64,000 nucleotides of DNA from Ceratodon purpureus (Eukaryota > Streptophyta > Bryopsida > Pseudoditrichales > Ditrichaceae): positions 7,044,967-7,108,966 of the forward strand of contig CM026423.1 in assembly GCA_014871385.1 (NCBI GenBank), read 5' to 3'. This document shows positions 47,075 through 58,955 of this stretch, one piece after another. Under the pieces are notes generated by a model. The model was not told where the DNA came from, ran no database searches, and saw only the letters and a program-made list of their open reading frames with translations. The first letter of the stretch is position 1; each line of letters begins with the position of its first letter. Position numbers and translations under genes: made by a program.

Positions 47075-50000
47075 TTAAAACTTGAATTTATTAACAAAAT
47101 ATTCATCATTTGTTACAAAGTTAGGAATCACTTGTACAGCCTGTATAATGGAAGAAGTTTCAACTACCCTAAAAGACGTTCTTCCTGCTTCTTCCCATTT
47201 CAATTTGAGACAATCACATACATTGTTCACACCTACAAAGGAGTACATTTTTATCAGAGCAAACTCTTTGTGTGTCCGTACCATGTTGTTGTCCCAAACA
47301 GGGCACTTGAATAAAACTCTTAGTTGCCCAAACGATGTAGTATCTTCATCTCTTATGTTCTCTGATCTTAAAGAAACACTGCTGAACCAACTCTTACCAT
47401 GATGTTCTGGAGTAGCTCTTGCATACATAGGTGCCTCTCCATATTCAGAGTCCCAAAATGGTGGTAGAGCAAGAGTTGTATGAATAAGAAGGCTCTATAA
47501 AAACACCATATTCATAGTTGGTAATTTATGTGAACAAAAAATATTAGAAATTATATTTTAAATAAAATTCATAAAAAAAATTGTGATGTACATTTACTTA
47601 CCTCATGTGCTGGCATATTATTGGAATTTGAATATGCATCCAAACTCTCGATCAGGTATGAACCAATCTCAGGCTGATTTCGCAGAATTTGTTGTAATTT
47701 TGTTAAATCATTAGTTCCCAGAGGACCATTTGCGACATCATTTTGGCGATTCAGTTCTTGTCTTTTAATAGTCACGATGTAACCACTCATCACATGTTCT
47801 CCTGTTTCCATTGCCTATTTCATACATTACATAATAACATTGAATAATGAACATATACACACAAAAAAAACACTATGGTTGAAATCAAAGTCATAAATGC
47901 ATAACAATAGTAAACACATATTCATTAAACACCTCAGTTATTCTTAAATTATGAAAAATAAAATTAACTTTAATTTTATAATCATTTAAAAAACTCATCT
48001 TTATTTGAGATGTTTTAATTAAAGATGTTGGCATTACATACCTCATTCAAAGGGGAATTGATTTTCTTGGGCTTCTCAAATCCGTCCATTCCCTGAACAT
48101 TTGTCCGAAGTGCTTGTAATCTTCTGTTGTACTTTATAATAAACTTTTGGAAGTCCCTTTTATTACTTGCCCTATATGCCCTTTTCATCAGGGCTATATG
48201 CAGGTTTTCATACAAGTTTGAACTGAATTCAAAAGGAGAACCCGATCGAATAATAACAGTACGGTAATGAGACATGTCATGAATCTTGATAAGTTGAAAT
48301 TCAGAACGTTGCCAATCTGATAATACCCTCACAAAAGTATTCACTGCACTGCAAATCAGAACAACATATAATTACTTTTTAGTTCGAGACTTATTAAAAT
48401 TTTGTGTTTAATCAAAAATTTCAAAGGAAAAAGGCAGCATTCACTTTCATCATATAGTTAATCATAACATGAAATATACAAGTGAATACCAAAACAACTA
48501 AATAAGACACTTACTCTCTCATTAAATCATTCAGCCTTGTAAGTGACTCATTATTATACTCCTTCTTTCGGCATGCCATTTGATACCATTTCAAAAATTT
48601 AACAATGGCACTTATAACATCTTCTTCATATAGACCAAACAAGCAGAAGACAATAACCTGTCGAAAACGTTAATTGATGCGATGTTAATATTCATAATAA
48701 TTAAATCATCTATAACTATTTCATCACCAGCAAATGATATCGCCAAATAATAAATATAATGTCCATTTTACATAACATTTAAAAATTAACATATAATATT
48801 TTAATTGAAATTGATACACACCATTCAGAATATACACACAGTGCAAGGTAATAAATATACAATGACAACTTCATGATAATACAAGAAAGGACTAACCTGC
48901 ATAACTGAACGATGTTCAAAAGCAGCATAATTTGCTTGCGATAAAAAATACCCACTTGAAAGATTACCGGGCACCCGAAATTTGTAAAACCTTGCGTCCT
49001 CTTTGATTACGGATAGCCTTTTCAGCTAAAGTTCTACCTCCATTGGGATGGCTTTGGGCTATCATTTGTACGATGTCAATCAATGTCTTGAACACCCCAA
49101 GATCAGCTTGATGTAACATATCAACATTCAAAGCAAGATACGGATTTCCAAAATCTGTATCTCCTCCGGCAAATCCCCATAGGGCACACTAGAGATAATC
49201 CACAAACATTATGTGATTATTCAAATGTAGTTTTGATGTCTTAATTTACTACCTATTTTAAGAATGAAAATAATAAATCAAATGTAAAAACCATATTGCG
49301 TCATTTACTTTTGTTAAAAAAAATATTCCGGTTTAAAGAAAAAACGTACATTCACTGGATGTAGAGAATATTCCTTTGAGATTCGTTCAGCCTCCGAGGC
49401 ACTAGGTGCACTCAAAATGTCGTTCACAACTTGCTTCATTGTTGCTTCGGTCCTGAGAATATGATTAACATGAACGTCTCTTAATTCACGAGCAGGACAC
49501 ATGCAAATGCTACATGGATGTTGACATCTTCCAGAATCATAGGTACATGTGACCTGCACATAACATTTACACGTTCCTCTTCAAGCAAAAGCAATCACTA
49601 TTCAAGACATAACAATTAAATAAAAAACCATATGAAAAAGTAGAAGCAAATAATTTAAAACCTTATATTTTTGAATACTTTTAGATAACTTTTTTCTGTG
49701 AAGAAACGAAATGAAACAATTTTACCTTACATCCTTCGGGATGATCAGCCACATAAGCATACAGTCTTGGATATATTACTCTTTGAATGCAAAACTGATC
49801 TTCACAGTGAATTCCCCTGATTATAAATTACACTTCTTATGAATTAAGAATAAGTTGAAAAATAAATCTAACCTTAACATCGGTGATACAATATAACTTT
49901 TATAAATTTGCCATTTGGTTTTTTTAACAACTTCAATGTTTAATTTCAAAAACCGAATTCAGAAAACGTTGTGAAGATTATCTTTGGATACTTACTCAAA

Positions 50001-51273
50001 ACTTGCGTCTTTTAATGGTTTCAAAACCACTTCAAGACATTCTTGAAAAACACGAAGTCGTTCAACGGATGATGAAGCATTTGTTTGAGGAATGGGTAAT
50101 GTTGCAATCATACTATGACCTTCATCACGATAACGATTCTCGCATGCAATATTACCAATGCTGAGCACTAATGGATGTCCAATAGTTCTTCTGTTTTTGG
50201 AGAGTGCTGTTTGGTCACTATATAAGATCAAAGGTACGACTATACCTCCAACACAATCTTTTTCAACATGCTCCTGCATAATCAATAAATAGGAACATTT
50301 TTAAAAATCATACATCAAAAACTAGATATCATTAAAATAAGGGTAATATAAATAAATTAAATAAATAATGAAATAAGGACAATAAATAAAAATTTAAAAA
50401 TAAAATAAAAATATGATTCAGAGATCTTTTTAAAATAAAAAATTGAGTTATATTATATAATAATAGATACGTAAAGAGAAAAGAATCAAGAAACCATTGG
50501 TGTAAACAACCACATAGAAGTGGTTTTAGAAATACACATAGAACTATAGAATCATAATTCAAACATGCAAATGTACTTCCAGGAGAGACGTAGTTCAAAG
50601 TACTTACTTGCATCTTACGCCACCAAGTACCAGTTGCTGGTGTGGAATAAGGTTCTCCAGGATTTGCAGGTCCCAGCATGAATCCCTCATTCATTTCTTT
50701 ACAAGAAAATAATAATTTCACTGCTTCTAGTGAATCCTTGTACCTCAAAACGTGACCTCAAACAGAGCACTCCTTCCATCCATCTGATTCGCTGAATAAA
50801 GATTGTTCATATTTTTCCATACCAGCAGCCGATCTATAAGATAAGCCTTGTAGATTAAACTGAGGGTTGAACAACAGTTCCTTAAACAAAACATCTACTA
50901 CGTTATTTGACAAACTAGAACCATTGTTACTTGTCCTAGCCCAATGAAGGAATGCTTTGTTATAGTCAAAAGGAATTGAGGGTCTTGGTGGCTCATCTGA
51001 TGTAACTGGTGGAATTGGTTCCATCAGATGTGGATCATTCACATTTCCATGTTCTTGATGTTCAGTGGATCCACATCCTGGTGGAGGCAATACATTATGA
51101 ACGGCAGGAGGCAATACATTAGGCAGAGTAAGAGGCACTTGCGATGGTCCATCCAAGTGATGACTTCGTCGATGTGATGCATAACCAGCGCCACTCCTAT
51201 AAGGACCACCTCCACAGATGTTGCAATGTCTACTATACCCCGTCATAATGTTTGATTGATACCTTGAAAACAT
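47075..51273 (-). pseudogene. Plavaka-type (CACTA superfamily) transposase, intron-containing, decayed
   Basis: A minus-strand series of blocks separated by intron-like gaps. A C2H2-like N-terminus (HCNICGGGPYRSGAGYASHRRSHH, about 51,245-51,170) is followed by SLFSESDGWKEC and RYKDSLEAVKLLFS. The catalytic-region blocks are GGIVVPLILYSDQTALSKNR and GHPLVLSIGNI (50,270-50,130). Next come CQHPCSICMCPARELRD (49,540), CALWGFAGG and NVDMLHQADLGVFK (49,190-49,090). C-terminal blocks are ANYAAFEHRSVMQ, IKIHDMSHYRTVIIRSGSPFE and RAYRASNKRDF (48,340-48,150), and the last exon ends at 47075. These match Plavaka transposases. An in-frame TGA follows ECSV at about 50,758-50,760. A frameshift lies near 49,020-49,030 (between RTLAEK and RLSVIK). 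The copy is probably inactive. Confidence 0.8.
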
Positions 51274-51554
51274 ACATTATTTCCATTAGTTCTCAATTGT
51301 ACACATAAAGAAAATAATACAAGTCTTTGTTAAAATTTCAGTCTATTTAAATTAAGCATGAAACAAGAAACAAACTTACAAGTGTAGAAGATAATTTCAA
51401 TGCTATCAATTTGCAGAAAGGTATGTAAGATTAGGAATATGTATGTAACAAACCTTCCAACCAGTTGGCCACCAACTCTCCACCAACTTCAATAATAAAG
51501 ACAATTGAGAGATAAAAACTATATAAACTACAAAGATCAAAATATATAATGTGG

Positions 51555-51569
51555 GGCTCACCACCCAAC
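51555..51569 (-). repeat. 15-bp leader word shared with the kinase-like gene (15127-15141)
   Basis: ggctcaccacccaac on the plus strand is the exact reverse complement of the word at 15127-15141. It lies in the leader of the Plavaka-type transposase, downstream of its TATA box. In both places it is followed, in the direction of transcription, by GT-rich sequence and a gg(a/t)ggtttgtt-like word before the ORF. Confidence 0.6.
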
Positions 51570-51619
51570 TATAAAGAAGTGAACACAGAAGAAGTGTCTC
51601 ACCTTCTCGCCCCCAATCC

Positions 51620-51627
51620 TTTATATA
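51620..51627 (-). promoter_or_regulatory. TATA box (TATATAAA) for the transposase gene
   Basis: Read on the minus strand, tatataaagg lies about 350 bases upstream of the transposase ATG at 51273. It sits between the 92-bp tandem repeats and the leader. Position and sequence fit a core promoter. Confidence 0.5.
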
Positions 51628-51654
51628 CTAGTTTCAATCTAAGATGAACTAGAG

Positions 51655-51920
51655 TCTATCTCAAACTGTGTCCCATAGTCTAGCCTATTCATAGATCATT
51701 CTATTTCCTTTACTCCTATATCTGGAGTAAAGATAATCCACAAATCCTTCTAGGCTCTTCTATCTCTCCAACTCAAAGACTGTACTTGATCTATCTATCT
51801 TCTTTACTCCTATATTTGGAGTGAAGATATCCATAGATCATTCTAGATCCTTCTCTCCCTTTAACTCATAGTCTCCTCTAGATCTTTTATCTTTTTACTC
51901 CTATATATGGAGTAAAGATA
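51655..51920. repeat. Tandem ~92-bp repeats, each with the hairpin TTTACTCC-n7-GGAGTAAA
   Basis: Three copies of tttactcctatatNtggagt(a/g)aagata occur at about 51709-51735, 51803-51829 and 51894-51920, spaced 91-93 bp. The 7-bp arms (ttactcc/ggagtaa) are conserved while the loop base varies (c, t, a). The sequence between copies is also related (atagatcattctag, aactcatagtct). A diverged partial unit precedes the first. They sit just upstream of the TATA box of the minus-strand transposase and could be transcription-factor or transposase binding sites. Confidence 0.75.
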
Positions 51921-53222
51921 ATTAATTACCATCAGTAGTCTAATTATAGTGTACCTCATCTTGAGTTGTCAAACCCTTGTACACACGTTTCACTGTGGTA
52001 AGAATCTACTACGTATATTAATTTCAGATATGGAAAGTATCCCCTAGGTAGATTTGGCGGTTTCTGAACTCTTGTTGATTACTGGTTCTCCATTTACATG
52101 CAGTACAGATTTAGGTAAGTAGAAGTGTGGAATTTGCACATTTCTTCTAGAGCAAATAACATTTTATTTTTTTATTATTTATTTTACTTTTAAACCTTTT
52201 TTATTCAACCCTTTTCAAATTTTGAAGACATACCAATTAATAATTATAAATTAAATTTGGAATAATGATTTCAGTGTTGTGTGCGGATAAAAATTACAGG
52301 TAGTGAATTTTTAATGATATATATGCTTTTATTAATCAACAATTTCTAACACCAATAAAAATACATATCTTTTGAGCCTCAGATTCCATCTGATGTCTAT
52401 TTTTCTTTTAGAATCCAATATTCTCATTTTTCAGAACATTAATGCCAGCATAACAATAATTTTGTAACTATCAACCAAGTCATGCTCCGAACACCATCTA
52501 CACGGTTTACAAGAGTTTAGTTAACTCTAATCACAGAATTTGCCATAATCCAAACCTAGAGGGGAGGGGAGTGTGATGGGGAGTGGAAGTGGGCGGAGGT
52601 TGAGGAGCGCGGAGGTGGAGGAGCGCTGCGTGAGTGCGGGCGGGAGGTGGAGGAGCCGTGCGTCCCTCACTTTGCATGTATGTGCGGCCTAGGTTTTGGG
52701 GGAACTCTGAGTTCACTGGCAGTGAAGCGCTGGCCATGGCGTCGTCTCCAACGTCGTCATCATCTTCTTCGTTTGAGTTCGTTTGGGAGGAGTCTTTGCG
52801 ATGTTGTTTTGGTGTGATCTGACCAGGTGTTGAAGTTTTTTCGTGAAGTTTTGGTTTGGATGGTGTTGGAGTACCGCTTTATGGTGGTGGAGTACTTGCT
52901 TTATCGAGGGATATGTCTTTGTTTTCTGTAGTTTGGATTGGGTTTTTTCAGTTCTTGGATTTCATTTTGGTGAGGTTGAGTTTTTAGGCTATAGGTTCAG
53001 TTGAGAGGTTGTTGGGAATTCGGGCTCGCAGCCCAGAATGTTGGGTTCGGTGTAATTTTTTGGCTTCGTTTGCTGCGTGTTTCAATATATTTCCAATTCT
53101 GCTTGTGAAGGGTTGGCAATTGAGAAAACTGCAACAGTGGTCTGTGATCTCCCATGCGTGATCGTGGTGGATCAATTCATGGGAGTTCCTGTGAGTGGAT
53201 GGAGGGTGAGAAGCCGAGTGTC
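51921..53222. other. Intergenic; GC-rich leader before the mosaic pseudogene
   Basis: AT-rich to about 52,540. A G-rich block at 52,555-52,760 then looks like the promoter or leader of a plus-strand gene. A 62-codon frame at 52,634-52,822 is Ser-rich and low complexity, and is not accepted as coding. No other feature. Confidence 0.4.
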
Positions 53223-56200
53223 ATGACGGACTCCGAGCTCACCCGGGAGGAGGTGAGAACACGGGTTTGCTGAATTGCTGGGGTGGGGTTTGAGGTCTAG
53301 GGTTAAGGGTTCGTGGGATGTGGATCGGAGGGGAATGATTGGGGTCGTGGTCGGGGAAGGGGGGGTTTTGGAGCGATCTGGGGTAGGGTTGAGGGATTGA
53401 TGGGGTTGGAGCTTGGGGGTTGGCTTTGCATCTTCATTTCTTATTTCGCTTGTAATAAAGTAGAAGAAAATAGTTATATCGAAGTTCTTTCATACAGGTT
53501 TTGACTTTAGATGTCTATTTTCCACCATTATAACAATCCATAATTAGGCCGTGGCGGGATGTTGAATTTTTTTAATCATACAGTAGAATATGAAATTATT
53601 TCTGCTCACTTTAGGCAATGGTTTTTGTAGGAGGGGTTTGTGTCCAAAGTATAGAGCATCCAGGCTGTGTCTGGGACGTGGCCTTTCTGCGAAATGGAGA
53701 TTTAGTGACGGCATGCTCAGATGGTGTGGCTCGTGTGTGGACTCGTGAGAAAAAGCTCTATGCTCCAGCTGAAGAGATGGAAGCGTTGGTTTCTCTCGTA
53801 TCAATTTGCAAAACTGCAGCGTTGGTTTCCCTCCTTGTTCTTGTGCTTTGTGTGTTTTGATGAGTTTTTGTTTAAGTTTCTTTGCACTGCTCATTTGTAG
53901 TGATACTTTTATGTATTTTTTGGATTGGTGCAATTGATATGTTAATTCTGTAGGATCAACCAGCAGAATGGGACTGAGATGAAATTGATATCTTAGTCTG
54001 AATTGTGAGTTTTTAACATTTGTACACGACTTGCAAGGTCTCATTGCGGTACTTCTTCAAAGGGCATTGCTGTTCTACGCATTTAGAGGCCTTGTCGATG
54101 TGGATGGATCAAACATCAATTTATGCATTCAAATTTCCCTTACTTAGCGTGTTAATGATTTTATTTTTTCAGGCAAACAGTAGGCGGTGTGAAGGTGGAA
54201 GACTTGCCCGGCGTTGAAGCTCTGGAGGAACCTGGTTGGTCACCACGATCTTATTTTTGCTTACCTGTAAATGTTGATCTGAAGAATTTCATGGTCATTT
54301 AAGCTATTTATTTGCCCTTTATTCCAGTGTTGGTGATGCTAATGGGGCCTTATGTCTTTTGCCTTCTGTATGTCTTTATCTGAAGTAGCAGTTGTGCCTC
54401 GGAGTAGGAGTATTTCATCAGAAATGCATGGTTTATAAATTCCTTGCATTTGGAATATTGTGGCCTTATTATATTTCTTTGCAGAAATGCGTTTTTTGGC
54501 GAAGCTTATAAATGTTCTCTCAAATCTCATGGCACTGGTTTCGGTGAATGAACAGGCACAAAAAATGGTCAAACGCGGATCGTAAGGGAGGGCACTAGTG
54601 GTGTCGCTTACTCTTGAAACCTGAATGAGTATAAGTGGGAAAAGGTGCTTTTGCTAATGTTTCTCAACCATTCATTTGTTTGCAGTACGTGAGCTTCAGG
54701 TATTTGTGTTGTTCAGCTTCTGTAGACATTGAAGGGTTTAGAATTCAATGAAGATTTCGAATTTGTGCAGAATATTAAGTCTCCCGTTGTTGCTACTCTG
54801 GTATTAATTGTGACAGGTCGGAGAAGTGGTAGATGGGCCAGGAAATAGTGCTGAGGCGAAGACCCTGCATGGCATTACGTATGATTATGGTGTGTTACTC
54901 GTCTCAACTGCCTCCTAGTGCTGATTGCCTTACATGATGCACTGTATTTCTAAGACATATTTTACGGGGAGTGATGAAGTGATCGTATGTGGTGGTTGCA
55001 GTGTTTGATGTAGACATCGGAGATGGCTTACCAACGCGAAAGCTACCTTACAATGTTGGAGGTCAGTTTGATACACATGATGACTAGGTTGCAGTAGATA
55101 GCTGCATGTTTCTGTTTGACATACATTGATTGTTATCCTTTTTGTTTGTATATTCGTCCATATTGGTTAGGTTGTATTTTCAGACTTGATGTTCTTTCTG
55201 AAGACGTATGTTTGGCGTGTTGTTAAAAATCTGTTGCAGACAATCCTTATGATATTGCGGACAAGTGGTTAGAAGATGAAGGGTTGTCACCTGGATACAG
55301 GCAGCAAGTGGTTGAGTTTATCCTCCAGAATACAGGCAATGCTGCTGCAACTACAGGATTCGACCCTAATTATGTCGACCCATACACTGGAGGTAAGTCA
55401 TGTGCAGACAAGAGACATTCAATATTTACATACTCCATGATCAGTGGCTTCTAAAAGAGTCTTTCAAAATGGGACTTATTTTTTTATAGCCATTGATTTT
55501 ACGACTGTGTTGAATACGCAGCAAATGCATACGTACCTGGTCAGCAAGCACGTCAGCCTCGAACTTCCAGTAAGTCTTTTCAGAATCATAATTTGCAAGC
55601 CCAGTGATGGTGTTGGCTTTTTTCACGATCTTTTGCTAGCTCTACTTTGTTAGTCAAGTTTTGTTTTGGGGACGTCTGCTAGTGACGGCAGTGCTGGATT
55701 CATCGGGATTTGTAGGCTGTCAGTTGGCAAGCTTATCGCATTACAGAAAATCGTTGATGTCATATGTAGGTTTTATATGACACCAACATGTATTTAATTT
55801 AACTTTCTGGGTCCTTGCTTGCTGAGTCATGCGTGATTTCTTTTAGGAAGTGTCGTGACACTCTTAAAATGGTTTTATTACGCACTGACAGGATCTGCAG
55901 CCCGTACACCTGTTACTTCAACACCTAGTACACCGGTTTACAAGCATGTTCCAATGGTTCGTGTTATGACACTTCAATTTTCAACAGTTTCCTGTACTCC
56001 AGAGCATTTCCTAGTTTTGATCTCCATGTTATGTCTTCAATCCGACATCGCGGATTCATGGTTGATCTTGTTGAAGAGTTCATGTCAAATAGCAAGTTTA
56101 GTTACAGCAGATTTCAGTTTCTTTTCGCTTAAGGGTGCAATTTATATAAACCAATGTGATGCCTGTTCGTGTTGCAGCTGCTATATGAGGCAACGCTGTG

Positions 56201-56303
56201 CATATGGCTTCTATCGTTTCACGATGGTGCCGTGGAAGCGTTTTCAACAGCGAGAGTGGTACCACGTCTTGTGGACGTTGTGAAGAGCTCTACTAAAGAA
56301 AAG
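53223..56303 (+). pseudogene. Mosaic pseudogene: V-ATPase subunit H exons around PLAA/Doa1 WD40-PFU exons
   Basis: Exon-like blocks with GT/AG borders are visible. 53223-53252 encodes MTDSELTREE, like the start of V-ATPase subunit H. PLAA (Ufd3/Doa1) exons follow: 53631 to about 53,820 (GVCVQSIEHPGCVWDVAFL, last WD repeat), 54173-54234 (VGGVKVEDLPG) and 54556-54644. The PFU region is 54817-54889 (VGEVVDGPG), 55003-55061, 55240-55392 (YRQQVVEFILQNTG), 55522-55569 and 55892-55956 (TPVYKHVPM). Then 56178-56303 encodes a V-ATPase subunit H exon (LLYEATLCIWLLSFHDGAVE, LVDVVKSSTKEK). TGA at 54615-54617 replaces the Trp of the PFU YAWN motif. The first WD repeats and the PUL domain are absent. Neither protein can be made whole. 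Confidence 0.8.
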
Positions 56304-58955
56304 GTAATCAGTGGATGCAATCTATAGAATTTTTTAATTTTAGGTGAAGGTCTCCAGATTATATTATTCTGCTGTAGATTGTTGAACTGGAACTTAATAT
56401 TGTTGTGTAGCTTCATTGTTGTGTAGCTTTACAATCCGTCTGTGCAGGCGCATATAGCCGCAGCAAGGGCACAAAGGACCCGATTTGAAGAATCCTGCTC
56501 ATTTAGATATAACTTCTCCTTATTAGCATGTACTTTTTACCTTTTAAATGTATGCAATTGTTACATTTGATCTATTATACATCTGCGTCATTGTTACATT
56601 GCATGAATATGGAATGTACACTTATATGTGTTTTATGGGCAGAAAATCTACCATATGTTTACACTTCACTGATTCTAAATCTACCATATTCTCTCATGTC
56701 TCCAACTCTAAATCTACCCTGTAGCTACATGAGCATTCAGTCCGAAATCTACAAATATTAAATATTCCACCTCCAAAATTTAACAGAGAAGTGGATTCAT
56801 GTGCAATTTTAAGAATTATTTCATGCAAATTTTATATGCAATTTATATAAGTTTTATATAAATTTTACATTCAAAATTGTACTTATAATTAATATTATTT
56901 TTATGGTACACAAGATACTAGTTAAATTGACAAAAGATTTACAATTATTTTATATAAATGGCTAGCTTGTTATATTCAACATTAATTTTTTACAGAATTT
57001 ATATAAAATTTACTCCATCAGACTTTCCTGATGTTAATTACCAAAGGACAGCGTGGCTCGCATACGCTACCCCTGCGAACTTGTCTCCCCCGTCACCTGC
57101 TTCATACCCGCCCACCACAGTATCACCCCAACACCAACACCATTATGACCACAATATCGCCACAGTATCACCGCAATATCAAATCAACTATCACCACAAT
57201 TAAACCCTAGTATCAAAGCAGCATCAACATAGTCTTACCCGTGCATGTCCATCCGCCAGCCGGCGCTTCATTCCGAACACCGAGACACGACGATGGCAGA
57301 CGTGAGCATGGCATCTTCCCAGAAGGTTTTGTGCCTCCCAAAGCGCGGATCAGACTGTTAGCGCATTGCACAGAATCACTGCATCACGTTTGAATTCTTC
57401 AAGTTTCCTCATCACGCTGCCGTTCTCCACGTCTGATATGATAGATTATAGCAGCAGCATGGCACCATCACAGCATCAGCATCGGTTGTAGCATCACTCT
57501 CGCCTACTCCCTCTTTGACGCCCCTGGCACGCTTTCATGGCTCAATTGGATGGCCTGCCGCTAGTTTGCATGACATAACCGAGGTAACACACCATGACTC
57601 AATCCTGTTACCATGTCACCTTCCACCTCCCATGAGTCGTTGCCTTCATGCTGCCGTTTCGTCACCCCTCCTCTTTGGGTTACATACCTTTGGTTTAATC
57701 TATGTTGGTGTAGCTTTCCTCTCACTGCTAGGATCTGCATTCCAGTTTCGTCTCCCATGTGAGAGATTGTCATTGAGGAGGAGTTTTCTGAGGAGTGAGT
57801 TTCGTGAATTAGGTTGAACTTTTGGCAATTGGGTTCGTTGTGGTGGTGGCAGCGCCAGGAGGAGGAGGAGGAGCTTGACGGGTATGTTGTTACGGTTTTG
57901 AGGTTTTGGTTGGATTTGATTTGTGATTTTTGAAAAAGAAAAAGAAAAAGAAAAATTTGAGTTTTGAATTCAAGTGTTGTGGTTGCTGGATTTTTGGATT
58001 TAGCCCTAAATTGGGTTATGTTGAGATGGGTTGGATCGTGGAGTGGGAGTTGGAGGTCGGTGAATTGGGCTTGACGTTCAACGCGGCATTGGTTGAAGGG
58101 ATGAGTGGTTTTGGGGGAGTGGGTTGTAGATGATCTGAGTGGATGATCTGAGTGGTGAGTGGGTTGAGTGATCTTGTGGGATGTGAGGATTGTGATCGTC
58201 TGGAGTAGAGATTGCAGGTTTTGCTCTCTGGTTGAGATCAGAGCAGAGCGTTTTGTTAGTTTATTTGTGAAGGGTAGGTGGTTTTCTGAAACGGAGTGGG
58301 ATTATGTCGTTATAGGGCGGGAGAGTTGCTACGGATTTGATGAATTGTGGATTGGGGGCCCATGATTTGAAATTTTGAACGGATTGGTCCCATACGGGGC
58401 CCTTAGGGTTGAGTATTTCAACGGGTTTGGTGTTGAGGTTTTATGATTTTATAGCTTTTTTTTCTCTTTTTATTCTGAAGGTTTTCTGTGCAACGATGGG
58501 GTAGACTCGGAAGGTGTTGTGTGTAACCTGAGGGTTGAGTAGGATCATGCGGTTTTATTGCATTTTTTCACTTTGAGGGGTTTGGTCTGTGTGGGCAGGT
58601 ATCAGGCATCTTTGCAAGCACGATACTTTTGCATTGACTGTGAGAAAAGTTGCACAGTTAGATGGTCGAGACAGGTGGCCTTCTTGCAGTTTAGGACTTG
58701 TTAGCAAATAGGATGGGATTGATCATGTGGCTTGGAAGGGCAATGAGGATCGAGAAATCGAGGAAATTTTAAAGAATTCAAGTAATTTATCACTCTAGCT
58801 GAGCAGTGCAGCGATATATTAGTCTTTTTTAGTTTTGATAGGAATATAGATCGTGTTACTCACGTTGTAGTCACTGCGTCGCTTCTTCGTTGCATCGAGT
58901 CTTGGTGGGCGAATAAATTAGGCTAGTGTAAGACATCAGCAGAAGGTATTGCAGG
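56304..58955. other. Intergenic; leader of the OTU gene
   Basis: Positions 56,304-57,000 are AT-rich. Positions 57,000-57,600 contain repeated tatcacc/caccac words without a recognised product. A GAAAAA repeat sits at about 57,933-57,955. Positions 57,820-58,955 are G/T-rich, like a 5' leader plus intron. An acceptor (gtattgcag) lies just before the OTU ATG, so a non-coding first exon probably lies near 57,780-57,880. Confidence 0.45.

Noticed and set aside
46990..51940. CACTA-type terminal inverted repeats for the Plavaka element
   Set aside because: Single cacta/tagtg words occur on both sides, but none could be paired as an inverted repeat with matching flanks.
51540..52020. Possible solo LTR (tgtggggctcacca start)
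   Set aside because: No matching second LTR, no TG...CA pair with target duplication, and no primer-binding site could be found. A promoter plus tandem repeats explains the segment better.
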